A stretch of 64,000 bases of DNA from Corynebacterium canis (lineage in GTDB: Bacteria; Actinomycetota; Actinomycetes; Mycobacteriales; Mycobacteriaceae). The DNA is taken from positions 2,625,353 through 2,689,352 of the forward strand of contig NZ_CP047080.1 of NCBI RefSeq assembly GCF_030408595.1. Direction: 5' to 3'. Position numbers and translations under genes: made by a program. The notes below the pieces were generated by a model. That model made no database searches. It saw only the letters and a list, made by a program, of their open reading frames with translations, and had not been told where the DNA came from. This document shows positions 54,036 to 63,580 of this stretch, piece by piece. The first letter of the stretch is position 1, and each line of letters opens with the position of its first letter.

Positions 54036-54049
54036 CTAACGTTCGTTAG
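54036..54049. promoter_or_regulatory. TetR operator candidate
   Basis: CTAACGTTCGTTAG is a perfect 6-bp inverted repeat with a 2-bp centre, 20-33 bp upstream of the TetR ATG. Size and place are typical of an autoregulatory TetR site. Confidence 0.65.
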
Positions 54050-54372
54050 TAAAGTGAGTTTACCAAACACCGATTGTTGAGTTGGCAAAATCGCGGGGGC
54101 ACACACTTTCTGAAAGAATCCATAACGAGGTTTTTATTCAGGCAATAAACCAAAGTTGTATAAGCAATTTCGGGGGGTGATCAGACCAATTTTGCGGGCA
54201 AATTGTTGCGGCGTCAGATGTGCGGCGAAAAGGTCACAAGCAGGTATGAGCGGGGTTACAATAAATGCAAAATGTTGTCGGTTTATCAAATTCGGCATAC
54301 GATGTGATTTCAATAGGTTGCCTTCAAAACGTCACCAATAACCTCGTCGTTTACCCTGCTTCGGAGGAGCAT
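54050..54372. other. Promoter region of the PTS operon
   Basis: About 320 bp, AT-rich, between the divergent TetR gene and the PTS IIAB gene. The strong ribosome site TCGGAGGAG precedes the IIAB start. I could not identify a specific operator or a PRD/antiterminator element. Confidence 0.4.
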
Positions 54373-55407
54373 ATGGTTTGCATAATAGTTGCGGCACACG
54401 GGGAATCTGCCCCAGCATTGGTTGACTCCGCCACGATGATCGTCGGCGAAGTGGAAAATACACATTCAGTTACTTTTGTTCCCGGACAGGGCCCGGAGGA
54501 TTTACTTGAGGCGTATGGGGAAATCGTCGGCGATAACACCGAAGATCTCCTGTTCCTCGTAGATTTGTTTGGGGGCAGTCCATATAATGCGGGGGCCCGT
54601 TTTGTGGCGGACCGTGAGAATGCGGACGCGGTGTCGGGGGTGAGCATTCCCATGCTTGTGGAGGTATTTACCGCCGCCCGCCGCCCGAACGCCACATTGG
54701 ACAAGTTGGTCAAGAAGGCGCTGAAGGCGGGCACTTCCGGCGTGCGTTCCTTTAAGGCCGGCAAACCGCCGAAGCCCGCTGCCCCGCCTGTCGACGCCGC
54801 GCCTGCCGACGCCGCCGCCACCGATGCGGCCCCTGCAGCTGCGGCCGCCGCTCCGGCTACTGCGGCCCCGGCGGAGATTGACCCGAATTTCCCGCGCGAT
54901 CCGAACGCCACGATGAATGTGGCCTTCCTACGAATCGATTCACGTTTGATCCACGGCCAGGTGGCCGGTTCCTGGGTGAACCATGTGGCGCCGCAGACGC
55001 TGATTGCGGCTTGCGACGCCGCGGCCCACGACGAGCTGCGCAAGTCGCTGCTGCTGCAGGTTGGGCCCGCCTCGGCTCGAACAAATGTACTTGATATCCC
55101 GAAGACGGTTCGCGTGTATTTCAACCCTGAATACAAGGGCATGCGCACGATGATCGTCGTCGAAAGCCCGATGGACGCCCTCAAATTGTTGGAGGAGGGC
55201 GTGAAAGTCGACGAAGTCAATGTTGGTGGTGTCACCTTTAAGACCGGGATGACACTGATCACTGAGGCAGTTTCGGTCAACGATGAGCATGTCGAAGCGT
55301 ACAAAGCAATCAATGCACTAGGAGTGCCAATGACGTTGCAGCAAGTTCCGACTAGTTCACGCACTGACATGATGAGCAAACTCAAGGAGAAAGGACTCCT
55401 GACATGA
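54373..55407 (+). CDS. PTS mannose-family IIAB protein
   Basis: 344 aa fusion. EIIA occupies residues 1-130 with the phospho-His H9 (IIVAAHGESA) and FLVDLFGGSPYNAG. An Ala/Pro linker spans about 131-180 and EIIB 181-344, with the phospho-His H194 in RIDSRLIHGQVAGSW. It relays phosphate from HPr to the sugar imported by IIC/IID. The layout is that of E. coli ManX. The start is the ATG at 54373; the upstream frame lacks a ribosome site. The sugar (mannose, glucosamine, galactosamine or another hexose) cannot be decided. Confidence 0.93.
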   Translation: MVCIIVAAHGESAPALVDSATMIVGEVENTHSVTFVPGQGPEDLLEAYGEIVGDNTEDLLFLVDLFGGSPYNAGARFVADRENADAVSGVSIPMLVEVFTAARRPNATLDKLVKKALKAGTSGVRSFKAGKPPKPAAPPVDAAPADAAATDAAPAAAAAAPATAAPAEIDPNFPRDPNATMNVAFLRIDSRLIHGQVAGSWVNHVAPQTLIAACDAAAHDELRKSLLLQVGPASARTNVLDIPKTVRVYFNPEYKGMRTMIVVESPMDALKLLEEGVKVDEVNVGGVTFKTGMTLITEAVSVNDEHVEAYKAINALGVPMTLQQVPTSSRTDMMSKLKEKGLLT

Positions 55408-56207
55408 GCGCTATTTCATTTGTTCTTGTTGTGCTCGTTGCGCTGGTCGCGGGCATGGCATCCGTGTTGGATGAGCGCCAATTCCACCGTCCGCTTGTCG
55501 CCTGTACCCTGATGGGCCTGGTGATGGGCGACCTCACCACCGGCGTGATCCTAGGCGGCATGCTAGAGCTGATCGCCCTCGGCTGGATGAACGTCGGTGC
55601 CGCGATGGCGCCGGATGCTGCGCTGGCTTCTACGGTAGCCGCGGTCGTCGTTATTGCCGGTGGGCAGGACGTGAACACCGGTATCGCCATCGCCGTTCCG
55701 CTGGCTGCTGCGGGCCAGGTGCTTACCATTTTCGTACGCACCATCGCGGTGTTCTTCCAGCATCAGGCAGACAAATTTGCGGAAGAGGCGAACTTCCGGG
55801 GCATCGAAATCATGCACTTTACCGCGCTGTTCCTGCAAGGTCTGCGCGTGGCCATCCCCACCGCCGCCGTCGCCGCCGTCGCCGGCACGGACACCGTGGA
55901 GCGGTGGCTGGATGCGATCCCAGAGGTCGTTTCCGTTGGTCTGCAGGTCGCCGGTGGCTTCATCGTGGTTGTTGGTTACGCCATGGTGATCAACATGATG
56001 AAGGCCCGCGCCCTCATGCCATTCTTCTTCCTTGGGTTCGTGCTCGCCGCGTTTATCCCGGACCTGAACCTGGTTGGCCTCGGTATTATCGGCGCCTGCT
56101 TGGCCGTGGTGTACGTGCAGCTCAACCCCCTGTTCCACGACAGCATCAAGCCGCCGGCGCGGGCCATGGCTACCACCGGCCCAAATTACGACAACGAGCT
56201 TGAGTGA
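55404..56207 (+). CDS. PTS mannose-family IIC permease
   Basis: 267 aa membrane protein with about seven hydrophobic segments. The family pattern appears in LIALGWMNVGAAMAPDAALA, AVPLAAAGQVLTIFVRT and the loop QHQADKFAEEANFRGIEI. It forms the sugar channel with IID. The start overlaps the IIAB stop (ATGA). Confidence 0.93.
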   Translation: MSAISFVLVVLVALVAGMASVLDERQFHRPLVACTLMGLVMGDLTTGVILGGMLELIALGWMNVGAAMAPDAALASTVAAVVVIAGGQDVNTGIAIAVPLAAAGQVLTIFVRTIAVFFQHQADKFAEEANFRGIEIMHFTALFLQGLRVAIPTAAVAAVAGTDTVERWLDAIPEVVSVGLQVAGGFIVVVGYAMVINMMKARALMPFFFLGFVLAAFIPDLNLVGLGIIGACLAVVYVQLNPLFHDSIKPPARAMATTGPNYDNELE

Positions 56208-56230
56208 GCGACGGAAAGGACACAACGATC

Positions 56231-57112
56231 ATGACTACACCAACGAAGCCGGATGCTGTTGTGGTTGAACAACCGGGCGGCCCGCCGGAATTAACCCAAC
56301 GCGATTACCTCTCCACGTATATTCGCTCTTCCTTTATGCTCGGGTCGTTTAACTTCGAGCGTATGCAGGCCATCGGCGTGTGCGTTTCCCTTATGCCCGC
56401 CATTCGGCGCTTCTACACCAAAAAGGAAGACCAGGCCGCGGCGCTGAAGCGTCACCTCGAATTCTTTAACACCCACCCGTGGATCGCGTCCTCCATTTTC
56501 GGCGTGACTGCCGCTATGGAACGCCAAAAGGCCGCAGGCGAGGACATTTCCGATGCGGACATCACCAACGTCAAAGTCGGCCTGATGGGTCCGCTGGCCG
56601 GCGTCGGCGACCCGCTGTTCTGGGGTACCGCTCGCCCAGTGCTGGCCGCGCTTGGCGCCTCGCTGGCCACCAACGGCAATATCCTCGGCCCGATCCTGTT
56701 CTTCGTGGTTCTGACCATCTTCCGCATGGCCACACGCTGGTACGGATTCAAGCTGGGCTACCAGAAGGGTGTTGAGGTTGTCTCCGAGGTCGGCGGCAAT
56801 ACCCTGCGCAAGCTGACGCAGATGGCATCCATCATGGGTCTGTTCGTGATGGGCTCGCTGGTTTCCAAGTGGACCTCCATCTATATTCCGCTGGAGATTT
56901 CGCGGTACGAGGACCAAACCGGCACGGAAGTGGTCACCACGGTGCAGGACATCTTGGACACCCTGCTGCCGGGACTGGCGGCGCTGCTCTTGACGTTCCT
57001 GTGCATGTGGCTGCTACGGCGAAAGGTCAACGCGATCTGGATTATCTTCGGCATGTTTGCCATCGGCATCTGCGGTTACGGGGCCGGGATCTTGGCTCCC
57101 GCACCGGCGTAG
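56231..57112 (+). CDS. PTS mannose-family IID permease
   Basis: 293 aa. The long N-terminal cytoplasmic part contains the IID signatures SSFMLGSFNFERMQAIG and KVGLMGPLAGVGDPLFWGT, and hydrophobic segments follow toward the C-terminus. IID occurs only in the mannose family, so the operon assignment is firm. A GTG at 56204, overlapping the IIC stop, would add nine residues; the ATG at 56231 has GAAAGGA upstream and is preferred. Confidence 0.92.
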   Translation: MTTPTKPDAVVVEQPGGPPELTQRDYLSTYIRSSFMLGSFNFERMQAIGVCVSLMPAIRRFYTKKEDQAAALKRHLEFFNTHPWIASSIFGVTAAMERQKAAGEDISDADITNVKVGLMGPLAGVGDPLFWGTARPVLAALGASLATNGNILGPILFFVVLTIFRMATRWYGFKLGYQKGVEVVSEVGGNTLRKLTQMASIMGLFVMGSLVSKWTSIYIPLEISRYEDQTGTEVVTTVQDILDTLLPGLAALLLTFLCMWLLRRKVNAIWIIFGMFAIGICGYGAGILAPAPA

Positions 57113-57138
57113 ACCGAACGTACACATCGTGATCACGG

Positions 57139-57172
57139 CGGGAGTTGAGCGCTACTGGCGGCTCAACTCCCG
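57139..57172 (+). terminator. Terminator or attenuator between PTS IID and the HAD gene
   Basis: A perfect 12-bp stem, CGGGAGTTGAGC with GCTCAACTCCCG, loop of 10, followed by TTTGACATT. Downstream genes continue on the same strand, so it may only attenuate transcription. Confidence 0.7.
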
Positions 57173-57230
57173 TTTGACATTGCACGCCCGCGCCTGGGTG
57201 CGCCCTAGAAACGGAAAACGTACACAACCC

Positions 57231-58034
57231 ATGACAACAACGAAGCTTCTCAGCAGCGACCTTGATGGCACGCTGATTTTTGATCGCGCCATTAGCGGCG
57301 ACACCATTGCCGCCATCGACGCCTGGCAGAACGCCGGACACCTTGCGGTATGCGCGACCGGCAAATCGATCGCCGCCACCAAGCACGCCTTGCGTCCCAG
57401 CAACCTGGAATTCGATTTCTATGTGCTCTATACGGGTGCCGTGATCACGGACAAGGATTACAACATCCTCATGAGCACCACCCTGCCGACCGAACTGGTG
57501 GTTGAGATCGTTGGCAGGCTATCCGGCGAACCCGGCATGGGGGTGTTTGCCACCACGCTGGACACCAACGATGTGCGTTTGGCCAGCACTATCCCTCCGG
57601 AACTCACCACCGATATCGTGCAATATTTCGACCCGATGCCGATTTCCGATATTCGAAACCACACCTTTGTGGGAATCCCGTTGTGGATCAATGCCGGTGC
57701 GGCAACGGAGGACAGCATCGCGCGGATCCACGCCTGGATCCGCGACCAATACGGGGACGTGGTGGATTGCCACCGCAACCAGGACTTCTTGGATATCGTG
57801 CCCGCAAATTGCACGAAGCGCACAGGATTGGAGTGGTTGATGAGCCATTTGCGCGACACCACGAGCGCAACCTATGAGACCTATTCGCTCGGCGATTCGT
57901 GGAATGATATTGATATGCATCAATGGGCGGATCATTCCGTTTCGTTCCCGCATTCACCGGTGGAGATTCAACAACTCACGGAATCCGTGGCCACCACCGC
58001 CGCTAGCTATATTCACGAGGTGCTCGCCCAATGA
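57231..58034 (+). CDS. HAD-superfamily (Cof-type) sugar phosphatase
   Basis: 267 aa. The nucleophile motif is LLSSDLDGTLIFD, motif II VCATGKS (Thr in place of Ser), and motif IV SLGDSWNDIDMH. Its placement behind a PTS suggests dephosphorylation of the imported sugar phosphate or of a toxic by-product; this is inferred. The ATG at 57231 (MTTTKLLSSDLDG) gives the family start; upstream frame is read-through. Confidence 0.85.
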   Translation: MTTTKLLSSDLDGTLIFDRAISGDTIAAIDAWQNAGHLAVCATGKSIAATKHALRPSNLEFDFYVLYTGAVITDKDYNILMSTTLPTELVVEIVGRLSGEPGMGVFATTLDTNDVRLASTIPPELTTDIVQYFDPMPISDIRNHTFVGIPLWINAGAATEDSIARIHAWIRDQYGDVVDCHRNQDFLDIVPANCTKRTGLEWLMSHLRDTTSATYETYSLGDSWNDIDMHQWADHSVSFPHSPVEIQQLTESVATTAASYIHEVLAQ

Positions 58035-58468
58035 ACGCTCGCAATAATCGCGCAACCAACGGTTCGCAGCGACCCGCCCCGAGCTTTAAAGAAACCTTTA
58101 TCGCCGTGGGCCAAGAAACCTTGTCCAAGGAACGCAAGGATTACGTGTATTCGGTGGGCAAATTGGTCACCGGGCTCATGGTCTTGGCTGGGCTGTTGTA
58201 CCTTTGGACACCCGTGGCAGCAATCGTGGCGCTCGTGTGCGCGATTATTGCGATGTGGGGGCGGTGGATACTAACCCGCCAAGTCACCAATGATTTCATG
58301 GAAATGCGCGCCGCCCAGGACGGCTTTAACGCAACCAAGGACCCCGACTATTTGGAATTTATCCGGCTGCGGGGCGAACAAATGTTGGAGGATAACAAGG
58401 CCCTCACCCCGCTCGCCAAAGCGGAAATCGGCGACCTTATGGCCTGGGCCGCCGAACGCCGCAATTAG
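58031..58468 (+). CDS. Small membrane protein behind the HAD phosphatase
   Basis: 145 aa. Two hydrophobic segments (about residues 45-60 and 62-78) are flanked by a polar N-terminus (PSFKETFIAVGQETLSKERK) and a helical, charged C-terminus with YLEFIRLRGEQMLEDNKAL. It starts in the ATGA overlap with the HAD gene. Family not recognised. Confidence 0.7.
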   Translation: MNARNNRATNGSQRPAPSFKETFIAVGQETLSKERKDYVYSVGKLVTGLMVLAGLLYLWTPVAAIVALVCAIIAMWGRWILTRQVTNDFMEMRAAQDGFNATKDPDYLEFIRLRGEQMLEDNKALTPLAKAEIGDLMAWAAERRN

Positions 58469-58635
58469 CGCCACCGCCCCCGGTAGGTAAGGCCGCCGGG
58501 CAAGTTGACCCACAGGCCCCCGCGGCTATTCACCGTCACGGGGCCTATTTTCGTGGAGGCGGAAGCCCCGGAACCGGAGATATTAATCCAACTGTTTTTG
58601 CCAACCTTTTTGCGCTTGCGGAACGTAATGCCCAT
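58465..58635 (-). CDS. Small DUF4236-like protein
   Basis: 56 aa gene too short for routine ORF cut-offs. It begins MGITFRKRKKVGKNSWINIS, continues GSGASASTKIGPVTVNSRGG and ends GGLTYRGRWR, the basic-Gly/Ser pattern of DUF4236 proteins. GGAG stands 10 bp before the ATG at 58635. The stop overlaps that of the convergent membrane-protein gene by 4 bp. Function unknown. Confidence 0.75.
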   Translation of the reverse strand: MGITFRKRKKVGKNSWINISGSGASASTKIGPVTVNSRGGLWVNLPGGLTYRGRWR

Positions 58636-58696
58636 GCTGCATCGACTCCTTAACCATTCCTAGTGCGAACTGCGGTTTCCACTATAGTCGGTGCGG

Positions 58697-59170
58697 TCAC
58701 AGCCGTTGGGCCAACACCAATTCATCGTGAATATGTATTCCGCGCGCGCCCACCAGCGGAATGCCGGGGTTCTTGCACCGCGCCTTATCGGCGTTACCGC
58801 GAAGCAATTCCACGATCCGGAACCCCAGATGTTGGAAAAAGCCAAGGCCGCCAACGTTATCGTTGAATACGCTCACGGTGATCAATTCACCCGGCAGGCG
58901 GTCCTTTAAAAAGGTTTCCACTAGGAGGCTGCCCACGCCTTTACCCGGCGTCAGCGACTTTAAACACAGGATCTCGCAATCGTCCTCGTGTTCTACATAG
59001 GTGAGAATCCCTGCGATCTCCCCGCCCCGAACCGCCACTAGCCCGGGCGCCTCCACTGCATTGTTTTCGACGCCTCGGGTGGTTAGGAATTCGCTACCCC
59101 ACTGCTGGACCATGTATGAGCGTAGCCAGTCTCGATCATCATGGACAATGTCACGAACCTGGATTGCCAT
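58697..59170 (-). CDS. GNAT-family N-acetyltransferase
   Basis: 157 aa. The acetyl-CoA motif is LKSLTPGKGVGSLLVETFL, and GLGFFQHLGFRIVELLRG is the typical C-terminal strand-helix. Substrate unknown. It lies between clpC and the DUF4236-like gene, on the same strand as clpC but with a terminator between. Confidence 0.85.
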   Translation of the reverse strand: MAIQVRDIVHDDRDWLRSYMVQQWGSEFLTTRGVENNAVEAPGLVAVRGGEIAGILTYVEHEDDCEILCLKSLTPGKGVGSLLVETFLKDRLPGELITVSVFNDNVGGLGFFQHLGFRIVELLRGNADKARCKNPGIPLVGARGIHIHDELVLAQRL

Positions 59171-59190
59171 GCCCTGAGTCTAACAGCAAA

Positions 59191-59229
59191 ACATCCGATG
59201 AAGCTGAGCAAACCAGCTGCACCGGATGT
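59191..59229 (-). terminator. clpC terminator
   Basis: ACATCCG (59191-59197) pairs with CGGATGT (59223-59229). On the minus strand the stem is followed by TTTTGCTG, 16 bp after the clpC stop. Confidence 0.75.
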
Positions 59230-59244
59230 CCGTGCACATGCTAC

Positions 59245-61794
59245 TTAGGAGTCTGCGGTAAGCTCCGCAGCCTCAACCGCGAGGGTGTCAAAGGCATCCT
59301 CGGGCAGCGGCTTCGGCTTCGGGGTGAAGGTGAACGCATCGTCGACAACATCGACGGTGATGATCTCACCGGCACCGAGCTCACCGAACAGGATCTTTTC
59401 GGACAATACGTCCTCGATCTCCCGCTGGATCGTGCGGCGCAGCGGGCGGGCACCCAATACCGGGTCGAAGCCGCGCTTGGCCAGCAGGTGCTTCGCCTCG
59501 TCGGTAAGCTCCAGCGCCATGTCCTTGGCCTCCAGGGCCTTGGCCACGCGCCCGATCAGCAAATCGACCATCTGTACGATTTGCTCGCGGGTGAGCTGGT
59601 GGAACACCACGATATCGTCGATGCGGTTCAGGAACTCCGGGCGGAAGTGCTTCTTCAGCTCGTCGTTGACCTTGTTTTTCATCCGCTCGTACTGGCCATC
59701 CGCATCGGCCTCGCCGACGGCGCTAAAGCCCATGCCCACGGCCTTGGAGATATCCTGCGTGCCCAAGTTGGAGGTGAAGATAAGCACGGTGTTTTTAAAG
59801 TCCACCACGCGCCCCTGGCCGTCGGTAAGCCGGCCGTCTTCAAGCACCTGCAGCAGGGTGTTGTAGATTTCCTTGTGCGCCTTTTCGATCTCGTCGAAAA
59901 GCACCACGGAGAACGGCTTGCGGCGCACCTTTTCGGTGAGCTGCCCGCCCTCTTCGTAGCCGACGTACCCGGGGGGCGCGCCGAACAGGCGGGAGGCGGT
60001 AAACCGGTCGTGGTATTCGCCCATATCGATCTGGATCAGGGCATCGTCCTCGCCGAACAGGAATTCGGCCAGCGCCTTGGAAAGCTCCGTTTTACCCACA
60101 CCGGAGGGGCCGGCGAAGATAAAGGAACCCGAGGGCCGCCGCGGGTCCTTCAACCCGGCGCGGGTGCGGCGGATGGCGCGCGAAACTGCCTTCACGGCAT
60201 CGTCTTGGCCGATGATGCGCTTGTGCAATTCCTCTTCCATGCGCAGCAGGCGGGTGGATTCTTCCTCGGTGAGCTTAAACACGGGGATACCGGTCCAGTT
60301 GCCCAGCACCTCGGCGATCTGCTCCTCGCCGACCTCCGCGATCTCCTCCAAGTCGCCTTCGCGCCATTGCTTTTCCTTGGCGGCGCGTTCGTCGCCGAGG
60401 ATGCGTTCTTTATCGCGCAGGCCCGCGGCCTTTTCAAAGTCTTGGCCGTCGATGGCGGCTTCCTTTTCGCGGCGCACCTTGGCGATGCGCTCGTCGATTT
60501 CCCGCAGGCCCGCCGGCGCGGTCATCCGCTTGATGCGCATGCGGGCACCGGCTTCGTCGATAAGGTCAACGGCCTTATCCGGCAAGAAGCGGTCGTTGAT
60601 GTAGCGGTCGGACAGGTGTGCGGCGGCGGCCAACGCGCCGTCGGTAATCGAAACACGGTGGTGCGCTTCGTAGCGGTCGCGCAACCCCTTGAGAATATCG
60701 ATGGTCATTTCCACGCTGGGCTCAGGCACCTGCACGGGCTGGAAGCGGCGCTCCAACGCCGCGTCCTTTTCAATGTGCTTACGGTATTCGTCCAACGTTG
60801 TGGCACCGATGGTTTGCAGTTCGCCGCGCGCCAACTTTGGCTTGAGTAACGACGCCGCGTCAATGGCACCCTCCGCAGCTCCCGCACCGACGAGGGTGTG
60901 GATTTCATCGATAAACAGGATGATATCGCCGCGCTGGTTAATCTCCTTGAGCACCTTCTTCAGGCGTTCCTCAAAGTCACCACGGTAGCGGGAACCCGCA
61001 ACCAGGGAACCAAGGTCGAGCGAATACACCTGCTTGTCGCGCAGGGTTTCCGGCACCTTGCCGTTCACAATGTCTAATGCCAAGCCTTCCACCACGGCGG
61101 TTTTACCCACGCCGGGTTCGCCGATAAGCACCGGGTTGTTCTTGGTGCGGCGGGAAAGCACCTGCATCAGGCGTTCGATTTCCTTTTCCCGGCCGACCAC
61201 CGGGTCAAGCTTGCCGTCCTTGGCCGCCTGGGTAAGGTTGCGGCCAAATTGATCTAATACCAGCGAGCTGGAACGCTCGCCCGCGCTCGTTTGCGCGCGC
61301 CCACCCGGGGTGGAACCCGCGCCGACCGTATCATCGCGGCGCGTCTCGGCGTTGCCCTCGTAGCCGGAAAGCAATTGGATAACCTGCTGGCGCACGCGCG
61401 GCAGGTCCGCGCCAAGCTTCACCAGCACCTGGGCGGCTACGCCTTCGCCTTCGCGAATCAGGCCAAGCAGCAGGAACTCAGTACCGATGTACTTGTGCCC
61501 CATCTGCAGGCCCTCCCGCAGGGAAAGCTCCAGCACCTTCTTGGCGCGCGGCGTAAATGGGATATGTCCCTGGTGTGGGGTGGCGCCGTGTCCAATGATC
61601 TCCTCGACCTCTTGGCGCACCGCATCAAGGGAAATACCCATGGACTCTAATGCTTTGGCGGCTACACCCTCGCCTTCTTGGATGAGCCCCAGCAAGATGT
61701 GCTCGGTGCCGATGTAATTGTGATTCAGCATCTGAGCTTCTTCTTGGGCCAGAACGATAACGCGCCGAGCGCGATCAGTGAACCTCTCGAACAT
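59245..61794 (-). CDS. clpC: ATP-dependent Clp protease ATPase subunit
   Basis: 849-aa AAA+ unfoldase, close in length to mycobacterial ClpC1 (848). It has the double Clp-N domain (residues 1-150: [32 protein letters not shown]), first AAA module with [13 protein letters not shown], a coiled-coil/UVR middle domain, and second AAA module with [19 protein letters not shown]. It feeds substrates to ClpP1P2. The ATG at 61794 (MFERFTD) is the conserved start; the frame extends a few codons upstream. Confidence 0.96.
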   Translation of the reverse strand: MFERFTDRARRVIVLAQEEAQMLNHNYIGTEHILLGLIQEGEGVAAKALESMGISLDAVRQEVEEIIGHGATPHQGHIPFTPRAKKVLELSLREGLQMGHKYIGTEFLLLGLIREGEGVAAQVLVKLGADLPRVRQQVIQLLSGYEGNAETRRDDTVGAGSTPGGRAQTSAGERSSSLVLDQFGRNLTQAAKDGKLDPVVGREKEIERLMQVLSRRTKNNPVLIGEPGVGKTAVVEGLALDIVNGKVPETLRDKQVYSLDLGSLVAGSRYRGDFEERLKKVLKEINQRGDIILFIDEIHTLVGAGAAEGAIDAASLLKPKLARGELQTIGATTLDEYRKHIEKDAALERRFQPVQVPEPSVEMTIDILKGLRDRYEAHHRVSITDGALAAAAHLSDRYINDRFLPDKAVDLIDEAGARMRIKRMTAPAGLREIDERIAKVRREKEAAIDGQDFEKAAGLRDKERILGDERAAKEKQWREGDLEEIAEVGEEQIAEVLGNWTGIPVFKLTEEESTRLLRMEEELHKRIIGQDDAVKAVSRAIRRTRAGLKDPRRPSGSFIFAGPSGVGKTELSKALAEFLFGEDDALIQIDMGEYHDRFTASRLFGAPPGYVGYEEGGQLTEKVRRKPFSVVLFDEIEKAHKEIYNTLLQVLEDGRLTDGQGRVVDFKNTVLIFTSNLGTQDISKAVGMGFSAVGEADADGQYERMKNKVNDELKKHFRPEFLNRIDDIVVFHQLTREQIVQMVDLLIGRVAKALEAKDMALELTDEAKHLLAKRGFDPVLGARPLRRTIQREIEDVLSEKILFGELGAGEIITVDVVDDAFTFTPKPKPLPEDAFDTLAVEAAELTADS

Positions 61795-62033
61795 GTCTCT
61801 CCCTAAATATTCTTCAGTCGCACCCACTCTAACGTGGTTGACCAACCATTCATGCCCTGATTTGTCCGCACGCCGCCAATTTGGCCCCTTTTTCGCAGGT
61901 CAACCCAGTGTACGCCAATAGCGAACACAGCGTATCGAAGCCGCGCTCCCCCACACACGCCCGCCCGCGCCCCGCCCGCGCCACCGCCTGCGCGCCGAAA
62001 CCCCTGCCGCCCGCACCGCACCACCGATGGGAG

Positions 62034-62636
62034 TTACGTATCGTCCGAGAGTTTGCCTTCAAAGAGTTCCAGCTGGTGTTCGTTGAATGGGACCAAATAG
62101 CCGCGGATCAGAATTTCAAGTTCGCTGCGCCAAACCTTCGGGTCTGGATCGATCTGCAAAAGGGCATCCCCGCTCAATGAAAGGATTTGCGTGGCCGTAA
62201 GCACAACGGCGGCCATCTTATCCGGGTCGCCGGGCCTAATTTCGCCTTCTAAATTCCGGAATAGGGCGGCCAGGAATCTCATGAGCCGCTGCTGGGTCCG
62301 GCCGAAGCGTTGCACAAAGTATTTGGTCAGCACTTCGGGGTCCGTTTGCACAATTGCCTGGAGCAACTCGTTCGTGCGCACGGCCTCGGTACAGTCGAGG
62401 ACCACGTTAATAAGCTCGTCAAGCGATTCGGGCAATGGATATGCGAGATCGAGCACGGACACGAGCTCACGTGTAAGTAGATCGCCCAACAATTCGTTTA
62501 CGCCGGTATATCGGCGATATAAGGTAGGACGGCTGACACCCGCCTCCCGTGCGACACCCGCCATAGTGGTGCGCTGAATTCCATCACGTAGGATGCAAAC
62601 TCGCCCCGCATCCAATATCGCAGATTCTATATCCAT
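62034..62636 (-). CDS. TetR-family regulator
   Basis: 200 aa. The HTH is TTMAGVAREAGVSRPTLYRRY (residues about 23-43), followed by the helical ligand domain. No operon partner: clpC lies 240 bp downstream on the same strand and nothing is encoded for about 940 bp upstream. Target unknown; no clear palindrome next to its start. Confidence 0.85.
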   Translation of the reverse strand: MDIESAILDAGRVCILRDGIQRTTMAGVAREAGVSRPTLYRRYTGVNELLGDLLTRELVSVLDLAYPLPESLDELINVVLDCTEAVRTNELLQAIVQTDPEVLTKYFVQRFGRTQQRLMRFLAALFRNLEGEIRPGDPDKMAAVVLTATQILSLSGDALLQIDPDPKVWRSELEILIRGYLVPFNEHQLELFEGKLSDDT

Positions 62637-63580
62637 AAGACCATCAAACCACGACTAAGTTTGGCACGCTTAAAAACCTAACAGTGGATGCCTTTTCTAA
62701 TATAAACATAGCGTAATTGAAGATGTGGGCCGTCTCACGCAAACTTAGGGCGATCAAAAAGAAAAACCTATCTGAGCAAAAGAAGCACGAATGATTTTCT
62801 GACGAATAATTCCCGCACCCAGACCGCTTGCGCACCAGCTAAACACGGTTTTTTTCATAGCCGGCCAGTTCGCGCAATTATTCTAAAATCACCTTATCAC
62901 CCACCGCATACGTGCACCGTTTCGCCTAACGGCCCCGCTTTACAACCGGAGGTCGGACGAATCACTAAGAGACGCAATTCACCCCCACGTAATACCCCCT
63001 CACACCTTAATGCCACGTTACCGATAGCCCAAAATTCACATCCCATTTTTGACTTCGATTGCAATCTATCTATGAGTAATTTTCGCGGCTTCCGCCTCCA
63101 ACCAAATCGCCTCTCCCCGCCCCATTCAGACCCCATTCAGGCCCCATTCGCGCCCCTTTCCTGTCGCCCCAAGCCACCGAATGCAAACGCACAAAGCCCC
63201 TGCCCTTTATGCAAACACAATTGCGATTTCGCCACTCAACGGAGCTTCTTACACCGCCGGCATCATCCAAAACAAGGTTTTATTCCCACATATGTTTTAT
63301 ACAGAAATCATCCACTTTCTATATATAAAACGCGCACCGCCGGCTATACCTCCGTGGTGCGCGTCATGGCCGTGTGTGGAATCCCCGTACCCAACCCTCG
63401 CCCCTAGTGCCTCAGTACGCGGTAGTGCATTGTAAAGATCTGCTCGGTGCACCTGTTCACGGTGTGGGCCTGCATTGTAAGTGGATTTTTCCACGAAAGC
63501 TGCCCATCGCTTGGAGGTGTGTAGCCGTAGCAAATAAAAGGTGTACTCGCCGACGCCAAGGGTTACCGACCCACAAAAAC
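62637..63580. other. Gene-poor, AT-rich stretch
   Basis: About 940 bp with no convincing coding region on either strand. It holds three tandem CCCCATTC-type units at about 63120-63155 and the terminator-like hairpin at 63330-63364. The short open frames that cross it lack ribosome sites and family features. Confidence 0.5.
63330..63364 (-). terminator. Rho-independent terminator (minus strand)
   Basis: A perfect 9-bp stem, ACGCGCACC with GGTGCGCGT, loop 17 bases. On the minus strand the stem runs into TTTATATATAG. It lies about 215 bp beyond the DIP1984-family stop. Confidence 0.75.
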
